DNA of 64,000 nucleotides from JAODBJ01 sp963782465 (GCA_963782465.1 CAWAJR010000004.1:1-64000), one strand, 5' to 3'. Numbered from the stretch's first letter, positions 7,421 through 17,494 are shown. Made by a program: numbers and translations. Notes: generated from the sequence alone by a model not told the origin.

Positions 7421-9263
7421 GCGGTCCGCACCGTTGGGCTCGCGGCCGTCAGCGCCTGGTCGATCTGCCCCAGCTCCGCGAGTTGGGCCTGCAGTTGCTG
7501 CAATCGAGCTTGGCTCTCCTGGTGATCACGCTGCGCGTCCTGCTGCGCGTTCTGCATGGTGTCGGTATAGGTGCGTTGCAGTTCGCCCAGCCGCTCGGTG
7601 AACTCGTCGCGCAACGAGCGCTGCATCTCGCGGATCTCGGCCGTGATCTCGTCGCCGATCTCGAACTGCACGTCGTCGACGAACTGGCGCACTTGCATGC
7701 GCGCGGCCTGGCGCCGGGTCGTGATCTTGCGTTTGCGCTCGTCGAGGAACTGCAGGCCGCCGAACAACGCTCCGGCGCCGAGCGTGACCGGGTTCGTCAA
7801 CAGCAACGCGCTCCCCGCAGTCGGTAGGTAGCGGCCGAGCGCTCCGAACATGCTCATGCCCGAATAGCCGCCGCGCACCGTGCTCAAGCCCGAGCGGAAC
7901 GCCCGGCTCATCGCGGTGCCTTCTTGCGGATCGAGCGGCTTGGCGTCCCAGAGTTCGGTGACGTCGAACGCGTGAGCACCATGCTCGAGCTCCGGCAACC
8001 GAAGGTTCTCCTCGGCGAGGATCTCGACGACTTCCCGACGGATCTCGTCGTGCGCGCGCTCGAGCGCGACGAACACCTCGGTCACCTGCTCCGCAACCAT
8101 CGTCTGGCACGCACGCGTGAGGTCGTCCCACTCCTCCGCCGTCGACAGCTCCTCGACGCGCGCGTCGAGCGAGCGGCTGATCGCGCGCATGCCGCCGCGG
8201 AAGCGGTGGTTGACGTTGCTGCTGACGTCGACGATGCGGTCGCCCACGACCTGGCTCCACCGCGCGCCGGCCCGCGAAGGTGTTCGAGGCGCGTCTTCGC
8301 CTCGTTGAGTCGCTGCAACGTGTCGGTCAACCGCTCGGGGTCGGCCAGCATCTGCGCCTGCGAGTCGAGCGACGCGCGCACGAGTTCGAGGACCGCGCGC
8401 GCGTCACCGAGCGACCGGTCGAGCGCCGACGCCTTCGCCGGTTTGATCAACTGGTCGTTGAGCGCACCGAGTAGCACCGTGTAGCCGCTGCGCTCGTTCA
8501 GTTCGCGGTCCTTGTGCGCGAGCGCGTGCTGCCGCAGGGTGTTCGACACCGGGACCAGATCGACCTGGATGCCGAGCCGCGCGAGGTGCGCCTTGTTGAG
8601 CTCGACGATGCGCGGCCACGACCCGTACATGTCGATCTTGGTGTTCACGGCGAGCACCGTCGGGCACAGCTCGGTCGCGCGCTTGAGGAACTCGACCTCG
8701 GGCGCGCTCAGTTCGGCCGACGCGTCGCTGACGAACACGAGGCCGTCGGCGAAAGGCAAGAACGCGAGCGTCGCCGCGGCGTGCCCCGCACCGAGACCGC
8801 CCATGCCCGGCGTGTCGACGATCGCGAGCCCCTGCCCGAGGACCTGTGCGGGCATGCCGATGTCGACGCGTTCCACTCCGCGTGAGTTGTCGGGGTTGCC
8901 ACGCTCCGACACCCACTCCGGGATCGCGCTCGTTTGGATCTGCTCCGACACCACCTGGTCGCCGTCGTGACGGCGAACGACCACCGACACCTTCTCGGCG
9001 TAGCGCACGAGTGTGATCGCCGACGTCGCGAGGTCGTCGTCGACCGGGCACACGGAGCTGCCGAGCAGCGCGTTCACGAGCGAGCTCTTGCCCTGCTTGA
9101 ACTCGCCGACGACGCAGACGATCGTGCTCGGACGCTTCAGGCGCGCCGAGGCCGCGGTCAACCGGTCGACGAGGTCGGGGCGTTCGAGTGCCTGTACCGC
9201 GGCAAGCAGCCGGCCCAGTGCTTGATGAGCCGCGTCGGCCCTGGATTCGGTGTTGGTGGTCAT
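7417..9263 (-). CDS. iniA: IniA-like dynamin-family GTPase, one-base frameshift
   Basis: The two open segments together match IniA. The N-terminal part has G1 GEFKQGKSSL (about residue 53), G3 DTPGMGGLG (about 148) and G4 NTKID (about 206). The C-terminal part has the IniA-specific stalk, the membrane-interacting hairpin LLLTNPVTLGAGALFGGL (about 485-505), FVDDVQFEIGDE and a Gln-rich coiled coil. The frame breaks at 8269-8273 (GGCCC); one added base restores LEHLRGAGARWSQVVGDR and gives 615 residues, close to the mycobacterial length. The ATG at 9263 follows the upstream stop by two bases. The stop overlaps the first micro-ORF start. I consider the break more likely a consensus error than inactivation. 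Confidence 0.85.
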
Positions 9264-9265
9264 GG

Positions 9266-10845
9266 TCAAAACGGGAGCGAATCGGGTGCGTCGTCCGGCG
9301 GTGCTTCGCTCGGCGGCGCGAGGTCGGACGGCGACGGCACGTTCGGCGCAGACGGCAGCTCGGGCAACGACGGGAGCGACGGCAGGTCAGGCACCGACGG
9401 CAGGTCAGGCACCGACGGCAAGTCAGGCACCGACGGCAAGTCAGGCACCGACGGCAAGTCAGGCACCGACGGCAAGTCAGGCACCGACGGCAAGTCAGGC
9501 ACCGACGGCAGGTCGGGCAGCGATGGCGCGCCGTCCATCCAATCGTCGACCGCTTGGCGACCTTGGTCGATCGCGTCGTCGAAGAAGCGGTTGGGATCCG
9601 TGATGTCGTCGGGCACGCCATCGGGTAGTTGCGGGCCATCGTCGGGCAGCGAGACCGTGTCGATGCCACCGTCGACACTGACACCGTCGGGGCCGTCAGT
9701 GACCGAACCGTGCGCGCCGAACTCGTAGCCGCCCGCCTTCACGTCGCCCGCCCCCGCGACCGTGACCCCACCGTCGGGGCCGACGGTCACCGACGCGTTC
9801 CCGCCGATGTCCATACCCGCGGCGTGCACGTGACCTTCGCCGAAGACCGAGTCGTAGTCGCCCTGCGACGTGCTGGTGTGCTCGTAGCCGAAGCGCCCGT
9901 CGACGGTGGTGCCCGTGATCTCGTCCTCCACGGAACCCGACGCGCTCACGCCGTACGTGCGCATGTCGCCGCGCCTCGCTTCGTCGTAGTCGAGTGACGC
10001 GCGCGCGTTGATGACGCCCTCCTGCCCGGCTTCCGCGTGCACGCCGACGTTGAACTGGTAGCCGTCCTTGTCCTCGCTGTAGGACCCGTGCGTGCCGACG
10101 CCCGCGTACTCACCGGTTGGTTCGTACATACCTGGTGTCAGGTCCCAACTGGAACGGAAGCCGTCGTCGGTCTCCTGGTAGTCCCCCGCCGCGTGGCCAC
10201 CTACCATCGCGCCCGGCAGCGGGAAGTAGCCCTGCCATTCACCGCCCGCGCCGACGTTGCCGTCGGCGGCGACCGAACCGTGCCCGGCGACGTACGGCAG
10301 CGGGCCCAGTCGATGCCGAGCGCGGCAGCGGCGCTGAACCCGTCGTCGTTCCACGCGACGCCGAGATGCTGGCCTCCGTAGTCACCCTGGAAGGAGAGTC
10401 CGCCGTTGCCGGCGTTGAGGTCGAAGGCGGCGATGTCGTCGATGCCGAAGTCGAGGTTGAACCCGTTGTCGCCGTACGACATGTCGATGAGGTCGAGCGA
10501 CGCGTAGTCGACGACGTCGAAGAATCCCGAGTCCTCGAGGCCACCGAGCAACGCGTCGCCGACCGGGTTGACCACGGTCTCCATGACGGGGTCCATGACC
10601 GCGGACGCGACATCGCCGGCCGCCTGGTACGCGTCTTGGGCGGTATTCCACGTCGCTTCCGCGGCCGCCTCCGCGGCTTGCGCCGTGGCCTCGAGCGCGT
10701 CGCCGATGCCGTCGATCGCATCGCCGGCGGCGTCGCCGATGTCGTCGATCACATCTCCGACATCGTCCGCGACGTCTTCGGCCGTGTCCTCGACCCAGTC
10801 GACACCGTCGCTGGCGGTGTCTTCGACGTCATCCCAGAAACTCAA
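9266..10845 (-). CDS. Acidic repeat protein upstream of iniA (IniB-position), one-base frameshift
   Basis: Two open segments join into about 526 residues. The N-terminus (MSFWDDVEDTASDGVDW) is an Asp/Ala-rich amphipathic helix region, the middle is Gly/Asp-rich with beta-like repeats (for example TVGPDGGVTVAGAGDVKAGG), and the end is a PDLPSV repeat tail finishing in SLPF. No catalytic domain is visible. The frame breaks at GGGCCC 10302-10307; one added G gives LGIDWGPLPYVAGHG. Translation probably starts at TTG 10845, which has GAGAGG seven bases upstream. It precedes iniA by two bases, the position held by low-complexity IniB in mycobacteria, but sequence similarity to IniB is not clear enough to use the name. 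Confidence 0.65.
9372..9515 (-). repeat. 18-bp coding tandem repeat (PDLPSV)
   Basis: Eight 18-bp units, seven of them nearly identical (GGCACCGACGGCARGTCA from 9390), encode PDLPSV hexapeptides near the C-terminus of the acidic protein. Units differ at one or two positions. Because 18 is a multiple of three, unit gain or loss changes only the length. Confidence 0.95.
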
Positions 10846-10856
10846 CGGACTGCCTC

Positions 10857-11711
10857 TCAGAACCCTTCGTCGTCATAGGTGCCGGCGGCACCCGTGTCGT
10901 ACGGGTTGCTCTCCTCGGCGCTCCCGGCGCTGAACCCGCCGTCGCTCGCCTCCGCAGCCCCCGCGCTGAAGCCGGTGTCGTACGACGGCGCGGCGTAGCC
11001 GGTGTCGTACGAAGGCTCCGGAGCCGGCGGCGGTGATGCGCCGAACGCGCCGAAGCTGTCGTCCAGCGCGCCGTTGTCGACTGCGCTGTCGAGCGCGCCC
11101 TCCACGTAGCCGCCGACGGTTTCGGCACCGTCGATGGTCTGCGACACCGCATCGATCTCGCCGCCGACCGTGTCCTGCACCGTGTCTTCGAACGCACCGA
11201 CTGCGCCGTCGAAGGACGAGTCGAACGACGAGTCGAAGGACGAGTCGACGGCGTCGGCGTCGCCGGAAAGGTCGGGGAAGGCGCTCGATGCGTCCATCGC
11301 GTCGATGGAGTTCGTGCCGTCGCCGAAGTAGTCGGCGGTCGTCTCGCCGACGGCGGTACCCGCTTCTTCGACCTCGGGGAGCGAGTTGACGATGGCGGTG
11401 TTGAGCTGCACCTCCGAGTCGACGATCCCGCCCAGGGATTCGTTGCTCATCGCGTTCAACCCGAGTTGCACCCCGCCCATCATCGTTTCACCCGCCATGT
11501 CGATCGCGCCTTGCTCGCCGGGTGGAAGGTCGTTGAACTCGGGGTTGTTCTCTCGCATCTCCTGCCAGTTCTCGCGGGGATCGCCGTGCAGCAGCTGTTC
11601 GAGACCGTCGCCGAACGACTCGCCTTGAGCTTGTTCGTCGGGCGCGCTCGGTGACGCGGCATCGTCGGCGGTGAGCATGTCGAATGCATCGGTGAAGGCG
11701 TTGTCAGACAT
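10857..11711 (-). CDS. Acidic low-complexity protein of the Hsp70/Ini island
   Basis: The 284-residue product starts MSDNAFTDAFDMLTADDAA and is strongly acidic, rich in Asp, Ser, Ala and Gly. A helical N-terminal third (FGDGLEQLLHGDPRENWQEM, PPGEQGAIDMAGETMMGG) is followed by a DSSFDSSFDSSFD repeat and a Tyr/Gly/Asp-rich tail (SYDTG repeated three times). I recognise no domain. It ends 11 bases before the next acidic gene and diverges from the membrane-anchored Hsp70 gene, sharing a 124-base promoter region with it. That spacing suggests it heads the minus-strand operon that continues through iniA and iniC. The ATG 11711 has AAAGGA upstream. Confidence 0.65.
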   Translation of the reverse strand: MSDNAFTDAFDMLTADDAASPSAPDEQAQGESFGDGLEQLLHGDPRENWQEMRENNPEFNDLPPGEQGAIDMAGETMMGGVQLGLNAMSNESLGGIVDSEVQLNTAIVNSLPEVEEAGTAVGETTADYFGDGTNSIDAMDASSAFPDLSGDADAVDSSFDSSFDSSFDGAVGAFEDTVQDTVGGEIDAVSQTIDGAETVGGYVEGALDSAVDNGALDDSFGAFGASPPPAPEPSYDTGYAAPSYDTGFSAGAAEASDGGFSAGSAEESNPYDTGAAGTYDDEGF

Positions 11712-11835
11712 CGTTGGTGGGTTCCTTTCGTTGCGCGTGCGCGTTGTCGCGTTGCCGTCCTTCGCGCGCGTTCGCGTGCGAGGGGGGTTGCATCGGGTGG
11801 TAAACAATGACGAGGGCGCGAAGCGGGGACTCTGA

Positions 11836-13551
11836 GTGACGTACGACCTTGGCGTAGACCTCGGCACCACATACACGTGTGCGGCACGCGCGCGCGACGG
11901 GCGCATCGAGCTCGTGCAGCTCGGCCACACGTCGCCGTTGGTGCCGTCGATCGTGTCGCTGCGCGACGACGATTCGTTCGTCGTCGGCGAGGCGGCGGAG
12001 CGGCGGGCGGTGACCGATCCGTCGCGCACGGTTCGCGAGTTCAAACGACGGCTCGGTGACGAAGCGCCGTACGTCATCGCCGGCAAACCGTTCGGCGCCG
12101 AGGCGCTCGCCGCGCAACTGCTCGCGAGCGTCGTCGCGCAAGTACGCGACGCCGAAGGCGAACCGGCGCGCCGCATCGCACTCGCCCACCCGGCCAACTA
12201 CGGCCCGTTCAAGCTGGGCAAGTTGCAGGAAGCGGCCGCACTGGCCGGTGTCGAATCGCCGCTGCTCGTTCCCGAACCGGTCGCGGCCGCGCTGTCGTAT
12301 GCCGACCGCGAACGCGTGCCCACCGGCGGCCACGTGCTGGTGTACGACCTCGGGGGCGGCACCTTCGACGTCGCGGTCGTGCAGATGGCCGCCGGCGGTC
12401 CGGAGGTCGTCGGCACACCCGACGGCCTCGAACGCCTCGGTGGCATCGACTTCGACGGCGCCGTGCTCAACCACGTCGACCGCGCGCTCGACGGCCGGGT
12501 GCACGCCGCCGACACCGACAACGCGGAGACTCGTTCGGCCATCGCGCGGTTGCGCGACGAGTGCCGGGGCGCGAAGGAAGCGCTCTCGTCCGACACTGAA
12601 ACCGTGATCCCCGTGCTCCTGCCGGGAGTGAACGAGAACGTCCGGCTCACGCGCGCCGAGTTCGAGCAGCTCTTGCGGCCGCGGCTCGAGGACACGTTCC
12701 CGATCATCGAGCGCGTCGTCACCAGCGCGGGCATCACGATGGCGGACATCACCGCGATTCTCACGGTCGGCGGATCGTCGCGCATCCCACTCGTCGGGCA
12801 ACTCCTGCGCGAGCGCACGCAGCGGCCGGTCGCGATCGACCCGAACCCGAAGGCATCGGTCGCCCTCGGCGCGGCGGCCGTCGCCGCCCACGACGCCATT
12901 CCGGGCGGCACCGACACGACCGCCGTCGCGAACGCCGCCGGGCCGCCTGACATGCTCACCACCGCGACCGCCGCAACCGGGCCGGCCAAACCCCGGGCGC
13001 GCAAGCGGCGCTCGCTCGTCGCGGCACTCGTCGCGATCGTGGTGCTCGGTGGTGGCGTCGCCGCGTTCGCGCTGAACGGTGGATCGGGTGGCAAGCACGC
13101 GGCGAAGACCGCCACGTCGACCACGCACAAGCGTCGCCCCAAGCCGACGACCACGACACTCGGCGCGACGACCACCACCGCCGTCGGTCAATCCCCTTCG
13201 GGTGGCGGTGGCGGTGTTGCGCCGCCGCCGGTCACCAACAACACCGCACCACCGCCGACCGCGCCCCCCACCACCGCCGTTGCCTTGCCGACGATCAACG
13301 CGTCCGCAAACAGCCCCGTGCTGTGCCACCCCGGGGAGACCACGCAGACCGTCGAGATCTCCTGGTCGTCCACCAACGCGACGAGCGTGGATGTCAGCAG
13401 CCTGCCGCCCGGCCAGGTCCCGAACGGTTCGCTGAGTGCGGAAGTGTCGTGCACCACCGACAGCCCGACCAGCGCGACCGTCACCGCGCACGGCCCCGGC
13501 GGCGACGCGTCGACGTCTGTGTCGTGGGGCTTCCTCCACGGCACCGACTGA
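11836..13551 (+). CDS. Membrane-anchored Hsp70-family protein with extracytoplasmic domain
   Basis: The 571-residue product has a complete Hsp70-type ATPase domain: DLGTTYT (residues 8-14), YDLGGGTFDVAVV (about 169), GGSSRIPLVGQ (about 311). A basic stretch (ARKRR) precedes one transmembrane helix (SLVAALVAIVVLGGGVAAFAL, about 392-413), then a Thr/Pro-rich linker and a C-terminal Ig-like domain of about 85 residues with two cysteines (VLCHPGE and VSCTTD). The ATPase should face the cytoplasm and the Ig-like domain the outside. The canonical peptide-binding domain is absent. The GTG start is supported by the DLGTT motif eight residues in. It diverges from the acidic-protein/iniA/iniC genes. 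A signalling or envelope-sensing role is inference. Confidence 0.87.
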   Translation: MTYDLGVDLGTTYTCAARARDGRIELVQLGHTSPLVPSIVSLRDDDSFVVGEAAERRAVTDPSRTVREFKRRLGDEAPYVIAGKPFGAEALAAQLLASVVAQVRDAEGEPARRIALAHPANYGPFKLGKLQEAAALAGVESPLLVPEPVAAALSYADRERVPTGGHVLVYDLGGGTFDVAVVQMAAGGPEVVGTPDGLERLGGIDFDGAVLNHVDRALDGRVHAADTDNAETRSAIARLRDECRGAKEALSSDTETVIPVLLPGVNENVRLTRAEFEQLLRPRLEDTFPIIERVVTSAGITMADITAILTVGGSSRIPLVGQLLRERTQRPVAIDPNPKASVALGAAAVAAHDAIPGGTDTTAVANAAGPPDMLTTATAATGPAKPRARKRRSLVAALVAIVVLGGGVAAFALNGGSGGKHAAKTATSTTHKRRPKPTTTTLGATTTTAVGQSPSGGGGGVAPPPVTNNTAPPPTAPPTTAVALPTINASANSPVLCHPGETTQTVEISWSSTNATSVDVSSLPPGQVPNGSLSAEVSCTTDSPTSATVTAHGPGGDASTSVSWGFLHGTD

Positions 13552-13580
13552 CGCGATCACGCCTCGTTCGCAGCGACGCA

Positions 13581-16500
13581 TCACAGGTCCGAGAACGCCG
13601 AGTCGTCGTCGGTCGCGGGCGCATCGTCGAACGACGCGTCGGCGAAGTCGTCGGTGGGTGCGGCCGCGACCTCGGCCACCGGCGCCGCGCCGAACGCACT
13701 GTCGTCGTCGGCCTGCGCATCCGAGAACACGGGCGCAGGAACCGTCTCGGCCGGTGCAAAGGTCGCGTCCGTCGCGTCGGTGCCGTCGCTCGCATCGTCG
13801 GTCACGGTGCCCTCGGCGCCGGGTGTGCCGACGACGGCCGTCGCCCCGAGCCCGAGGACGTCGTCGTCGAGCGGCTCGAGCGCCGGCGCCAGCGCCTCCG
13901 TCTCCGTCACGCCGGCATCGCTGAACCCGCCATGCAGTGCGTCGGCCATCGGCGCGCCGGCCTCTGCACCATCCGCGGCGTCATCAGAGTCATCGACGGG
14001 CCCGTCGCGGCCGCGACGTCGGCCGCGCTGTCGGCCGCGCCGAGCGGATCGGCCGCCTGGTGCGGCGCGTCCTCGAAGCCGGCCGGCGCCTGTACATCGT
14101 CGCCCGTCACGCTCGGGGCGAGCACGACATCGGCGTCATCGCGATCGTCGCCCGTCACGCTCGGGGCGAGCACGACATCGGCGTCATCGTGATCGTCGGC
14201 CGTCACGCTCGGGGCGAGGACGACATCGGCGTCATCGCGATCGCCGGCCGTCACGCTCGGGGCGAGGACGACATCGGCGTCATCGCGATCGTCGCCCTCG
14301 ACCGTGTCGTTTGCCGGCGCATCGACCGCGGTGAGTGCATCGACCGAATCGAACGGGGGCACCGGTTCGGGGCCCGGGAGCGGGTCGGGCGGCGCGTCCC
14401 GCCCCGAGGGCGAGTACGGCAGCACCGGGTCCTTCAACACGACGTGCTCTTCCTCGCCCGGCGACGAGACTCGCGTCGTCGCCGAACCATCGGGGTGCAT
14501 CGTCGTCAGTTCCTGCACCCCGTCGGGACTCGTCGTGTCGCTGACGACCGTGCCGTCGGGACGCACCGTGTGCTCGTGCTGCGTGCCGTCGTAACCGACG
14601 CGTTGCGTCGTGAACGACCCGTCGGTACGGGGGATCTGCGTCACCGTCTCGTGGCGGCCGTCGCCGAGCGTCGTGTCGCGGACGGTCGTGCCGTTGGGGA
14701 ACTTGTTGAACGATTCGTCCTCGGTCGTGCCGTCGGAGTGCACCGTGTGCGTGTCGCTCGAACCATCGCGACGCGAGATCGTGGTCACGGTCTGCCCGTC
14801 GCGCTGGTGCGTCTCGACGATGTCGCCGGCCGCGTTCACATAGCGTTGGTCGATCCGTTCTTCGACGGCGCCGTCGGGATGCGTCGTGACGGCGCGCACG
14901 AGCCCTTGCGGTTCGTTGGTCGTGCGGGTGACGGTCTCCTTTCCGTCGATGTCGACGGAACGGTCGACCTTCGTGCCATCGGCCTCGATCTCCGACGTCG
15001 CACGTTCGGTCGTCCCGTTGGGGTGCTGCACCAGCGTCTCGGAGCGGCCGTCGCGCGTGGCCGTGGTCGTGGTGATCGTGCCGTCCGGCGTACGGCTCTC
15101 CGTGATGCTCGAGTTGTCGTCGCCGCGATAGGTGCGCGTCGACGAAACCTCCACCGCGCCTTCGCGTGTCGTCACGACATGGCGCACGGTGCCGTCGGTG
15201 TCGTGCTCCTCCCGATCGACGCTCGAGGTACCGTCTGACCACTGCGTCTCGCGCACGATGGTGCCATCGGGTTCGGTGCGTTCCGTATCGAGCTGGACGC
15301 CGTTGCCGTGCTCGTCGAAGTTCGCCTGCGAGGTCGACCCGTCGGGGCTCGTACGGACCTCGTAGGCAGTGCCGTCGCCGCGCACGACGTGGTGCACCGT
15401 CACGCCGTGGTCGTCCCAGTCCTGAACGAGCGTGGTCGTGCCGTCGGCCTGCACGACGACGCGAGTCTTGAGCCCATCCTCCGCGGTCACCTGCGCCTGC
15501 GTGGTGCCGCCGTCCTCGACGTGCACCGGGCTCGGCGCCGGCGCCGCCGCGCCCTCACCGGCCGCGCCGACGGTCGGGCCGGGCGTGTCGTCCATGAACA
15601 TCGCGTCGTGGATCGCGGGACCGTCGTCGTGCGGTGCGGCCGGTGAGGCCGCGACGAAACCAGGATCGGGCGTGGCATCGGGCGTGCCGTCGAGCAACGG
15701 CGGTGCGGCGCCGGGGTCGCCCGCATCGTCGACCGCCGGCTGCGGCAGCACCGGATCGTTCGTGACGACGTGCGGTTCCTCGCCGGGTGCCTCGAAGCGG
15801 GTGGAACCGTGACCGTCGGCGGCGGTGACGGTTCGGGTCAGGTTGCCCTCGGGGTCGCGTGTCGTGCTCGCGACCCGGCCGTCGGGCTGCACGATGTGCT
15901 CCGAGACGGTCCCGTCGCTGTCTTGGCGCTTGGTGGTGTAGCTGCCGTCGGGGTTGCGCGACTGCTGGATGAGCCGCCGCTCCCCGTCGGGCCACGTCTC
16001 GACCATCTCGGCGTGGCCGTCCTCGTACTGGGTGACGCTCTTCAACCACGTAGAGCCGTCGCGGTTCTCGGTGCGCTCGTCGATCGAACCATCGGCGTGC
16101 GCCATGCGCATCAGGGTGTAGTCAGGGGTCCGCTCGATGTGCACCAAGTTGCCGTTCGCGTCCTGGTACTCGTCGGTGGAGCGCTCGACGCGGGTGCCAT
16201 CGGGATAGGTCGTGGTCTCACGGGTGAGGCCGCCGCGCCGAGGAGCGTGTCGATCGTCGTCGTCTTGCCGTCGGCGTCGGTGGAGACCTCGTGTGCGTTG
16301 CCGGCCTCGTCCTTGTTGATGACGCGCGTCGATATGCGGCCGCCCTCGTCGACGACCGTGTGCCGCTCGCCGCCGTTCGGCAGCAGCGCGATGTGCTCGG
16401 TGGTGCTCGTCCCGTCGGGGTAGTCGGTGTCGATGTCGCGGGCGCCGTCGTCGTGGACGACACTCGTCTGGACCTTCTCGTCGCCGTTCGGATACGTGGT

Positions 16501-16725
16501 CGTGATGATGCGGCTGCCGTCGTCGGGATTGAAGACGTTGACGGTCGTCTGGCCTTCCTCGTAGTGGGCCTCGACGGCGCGGCCCTGCTCGTCGGTGTAG
16601 CGCTGGGAACGGACGATCGACCCGTCGGGTTGCACGGCGACCTGCGTCTCACGACCGTCGGCCGTGCGCACGTAGGCCTTCGTGGAGCCTTCGTCGACCT
16701 GGACGACCTGCCTCGCATCTGCCAT
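13581..16725 (-). CDS. Giant PDG-repeat protein of the Hsp70 island, two one-base frameshifts
   Basis: Three open segments join into about 1,048 residues. Most is a tandem repeat of roughly 20-22 residues with the theme YPDGT....T..DG....T, resembling YD/RHS-like beta repeats but without their YD core or toxin end. Two modules each end in PGEE.HVV..DPVLP (around 15770 and 14450), followed by acidic linkers, a 16-residue repeat and an Asp/Ala-rich tail ending SAFSDL. No signal peptide or membrane helix is visible. The frame breaks at 16228-16231 (GGCC) and 13998-14003 (GGGCCC); adding one base at each restores a single 1,049-codon frame. Start ATG 16725. It converges on the second Hsp70 gene. 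Function is unknown. Confidence 0.68.
14106..14297 (-). repeat. 48-bp coding tandem repeat, four copies
   Basis: Four consecutive 48-bp units starting at 14106, 14154, 14202 and 14250 (each opening GTCACGCTCGGGGCGAG on the plus strand) encode 16-residue units with the core DDADVVLAPSVT in the PDG-repeat protein. The copies differ at a few bases, consistent with recent amplification. Confidence 0.93.
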
Positions 16726-16803
16726 CGCTGTGCTCACCCCCGAGCCGACACCCGCCACCCCACCGCCACGATGGATTCGTAACGGGTTCGCACACGAAAG
16801 AAA

Positions 16804-16849
16804 CGCGTAGTGGCTACGCGGGACCGCGATCAGCCGCCCTTCGTACGCT
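16804..16849 (+). promoter_or_regulatory. Lux-box-like dyad and promoter upstream of the lipoprotein gene
   Basis: CGCGTAG and CTACGCG (16804-16810, 16814-16820) form a perfect dyad around TGG. A -10-like TACGCT lies at 16844-16849, fitting the actinobacterial TANNNT pattern. The same dyad plus GGG recurs at 20258 with almost the same distance to a -10. The dyad centre falls about 42 bases before the inferred start of transcription, the usual place for a LuxR-type activator. Confidence 0.42.
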
Positions 16850-16912
16850 CCGCCTCGACGGACGGGCCGGCGCGTGAACACAACGCGCGGCCCCTGAACA
16901 GCGGAGGACACC

Positions 16913-17494
16913 GTGGCCAAGATGCATGCGATCGGGGCGGCTTGCATCGTGGTCGCGATGGGCGTCGGCGTCGGCGGGTGCGGCGGATCGAGTAAATCGG
17001 CTTCGCCGCCGGCGTCGTCGCCGAAATCGATCTCGGCGACCACCAACGACGTGGTCCCTGCGGGGTCGCCGGGCGGCGGCAGCGGCACCGACCCCTGCTC
17101 GCTGCTCACCGACGACGAGGTGACCGCGGTCATCGGTGACCACGCGGCCGGCGCGACCGGCACCCTGAGCGGCGCCTTGTACGGCGACTCCGGTTGCGTT
17201 TGGAAGTCGAACGGGGCCCGGCCCGACGGCTTGTCAGACCTCGTCGAGGTGTCGGTGTTGACGGGCGACCTCGCGACCTTCGCACGCCAACAGGACGCCG
17301 CGCTCGGCACGCCGCTCGCCAGCTTCGGTCACAACGCGATGTACCAGGACAGCTACGCCCGCCTCTGGTTCGACTGCGGGACCGGCGAGTACTGCCACGT
17401 GCACGTCGACACCGCGGAATCGACGGACCACTCGGGCGAGTCGCGCCAGGACGCGGCCGTGAAGCTCGCGAACCTGGTGCTCGACCGCGTCTGA
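16913..17494 (+). CDS. DUF3558-like lipoprotein
   Basis: The 193-residue product begins with a signal peptide (MAKMHAIGAACIVVAMGV) and a lipobox VGGC at about residues 22-25, so it should be a membrane-anchored lipoprotein. After a Ser/Pro-rich linker, DPCSLLTDDEVTAVIG and later C.W and FDCGTGEYCHV match the DUF3558 pattern of actinobacterial lipoproteins (four conserved cysteines). The GTG at 16913 is chosen because GCGGAGGAC lies just upstream. It is followed after 104 bases by the LAL-type LuxR regulator and preceded by a lux-box-like dyad, so it may be a target of that regulator. Role unknown. Confidence 0.8.
   Translation: MAKMHAIGAACIVVAMGVGVGGCGGSSKSASPPASSPKSISATTNDVVPAGSPGGGSGTDPCSLLTDDEVTAVIGDHAAGATGTLSGALYGDSGCVWKSNGARPDGLSDLVEVSVLTGDLATFARQQDAALGTPLASFGHNAMYQDSYARLWFDCGTGEYCHVHVDTAESTDHSGESRQDAAVKLANLVLDRV

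Noticed and set aside
5832..7601. 589-codon plus-strand open frame across iniC and the 89-bp repeats
   Set aside because: It is antisense to iniC and merely reads through the repeats; composition is Arg/His-rich with no motif.
9266..11711. Calling one of the acidic proteins IniB
   Set aside because: Position and low complexity fit, but the IniB N-terminal pattern is not clearly present, so the name was not used.
11704..13584. 626-codon minus-strand open frame opposite the second Hsp70 gene
   Set aside because: The plus-strand frame carries all Hsp70 motifs; the minus frame is Arg/Gly-rich without homology.
13581..16725. RHS or polymorphic toxin
   Set aside because: There is no RHS core signature, no secretion signal and no toxin-like C-terminal domain with an immunity gene downstream.
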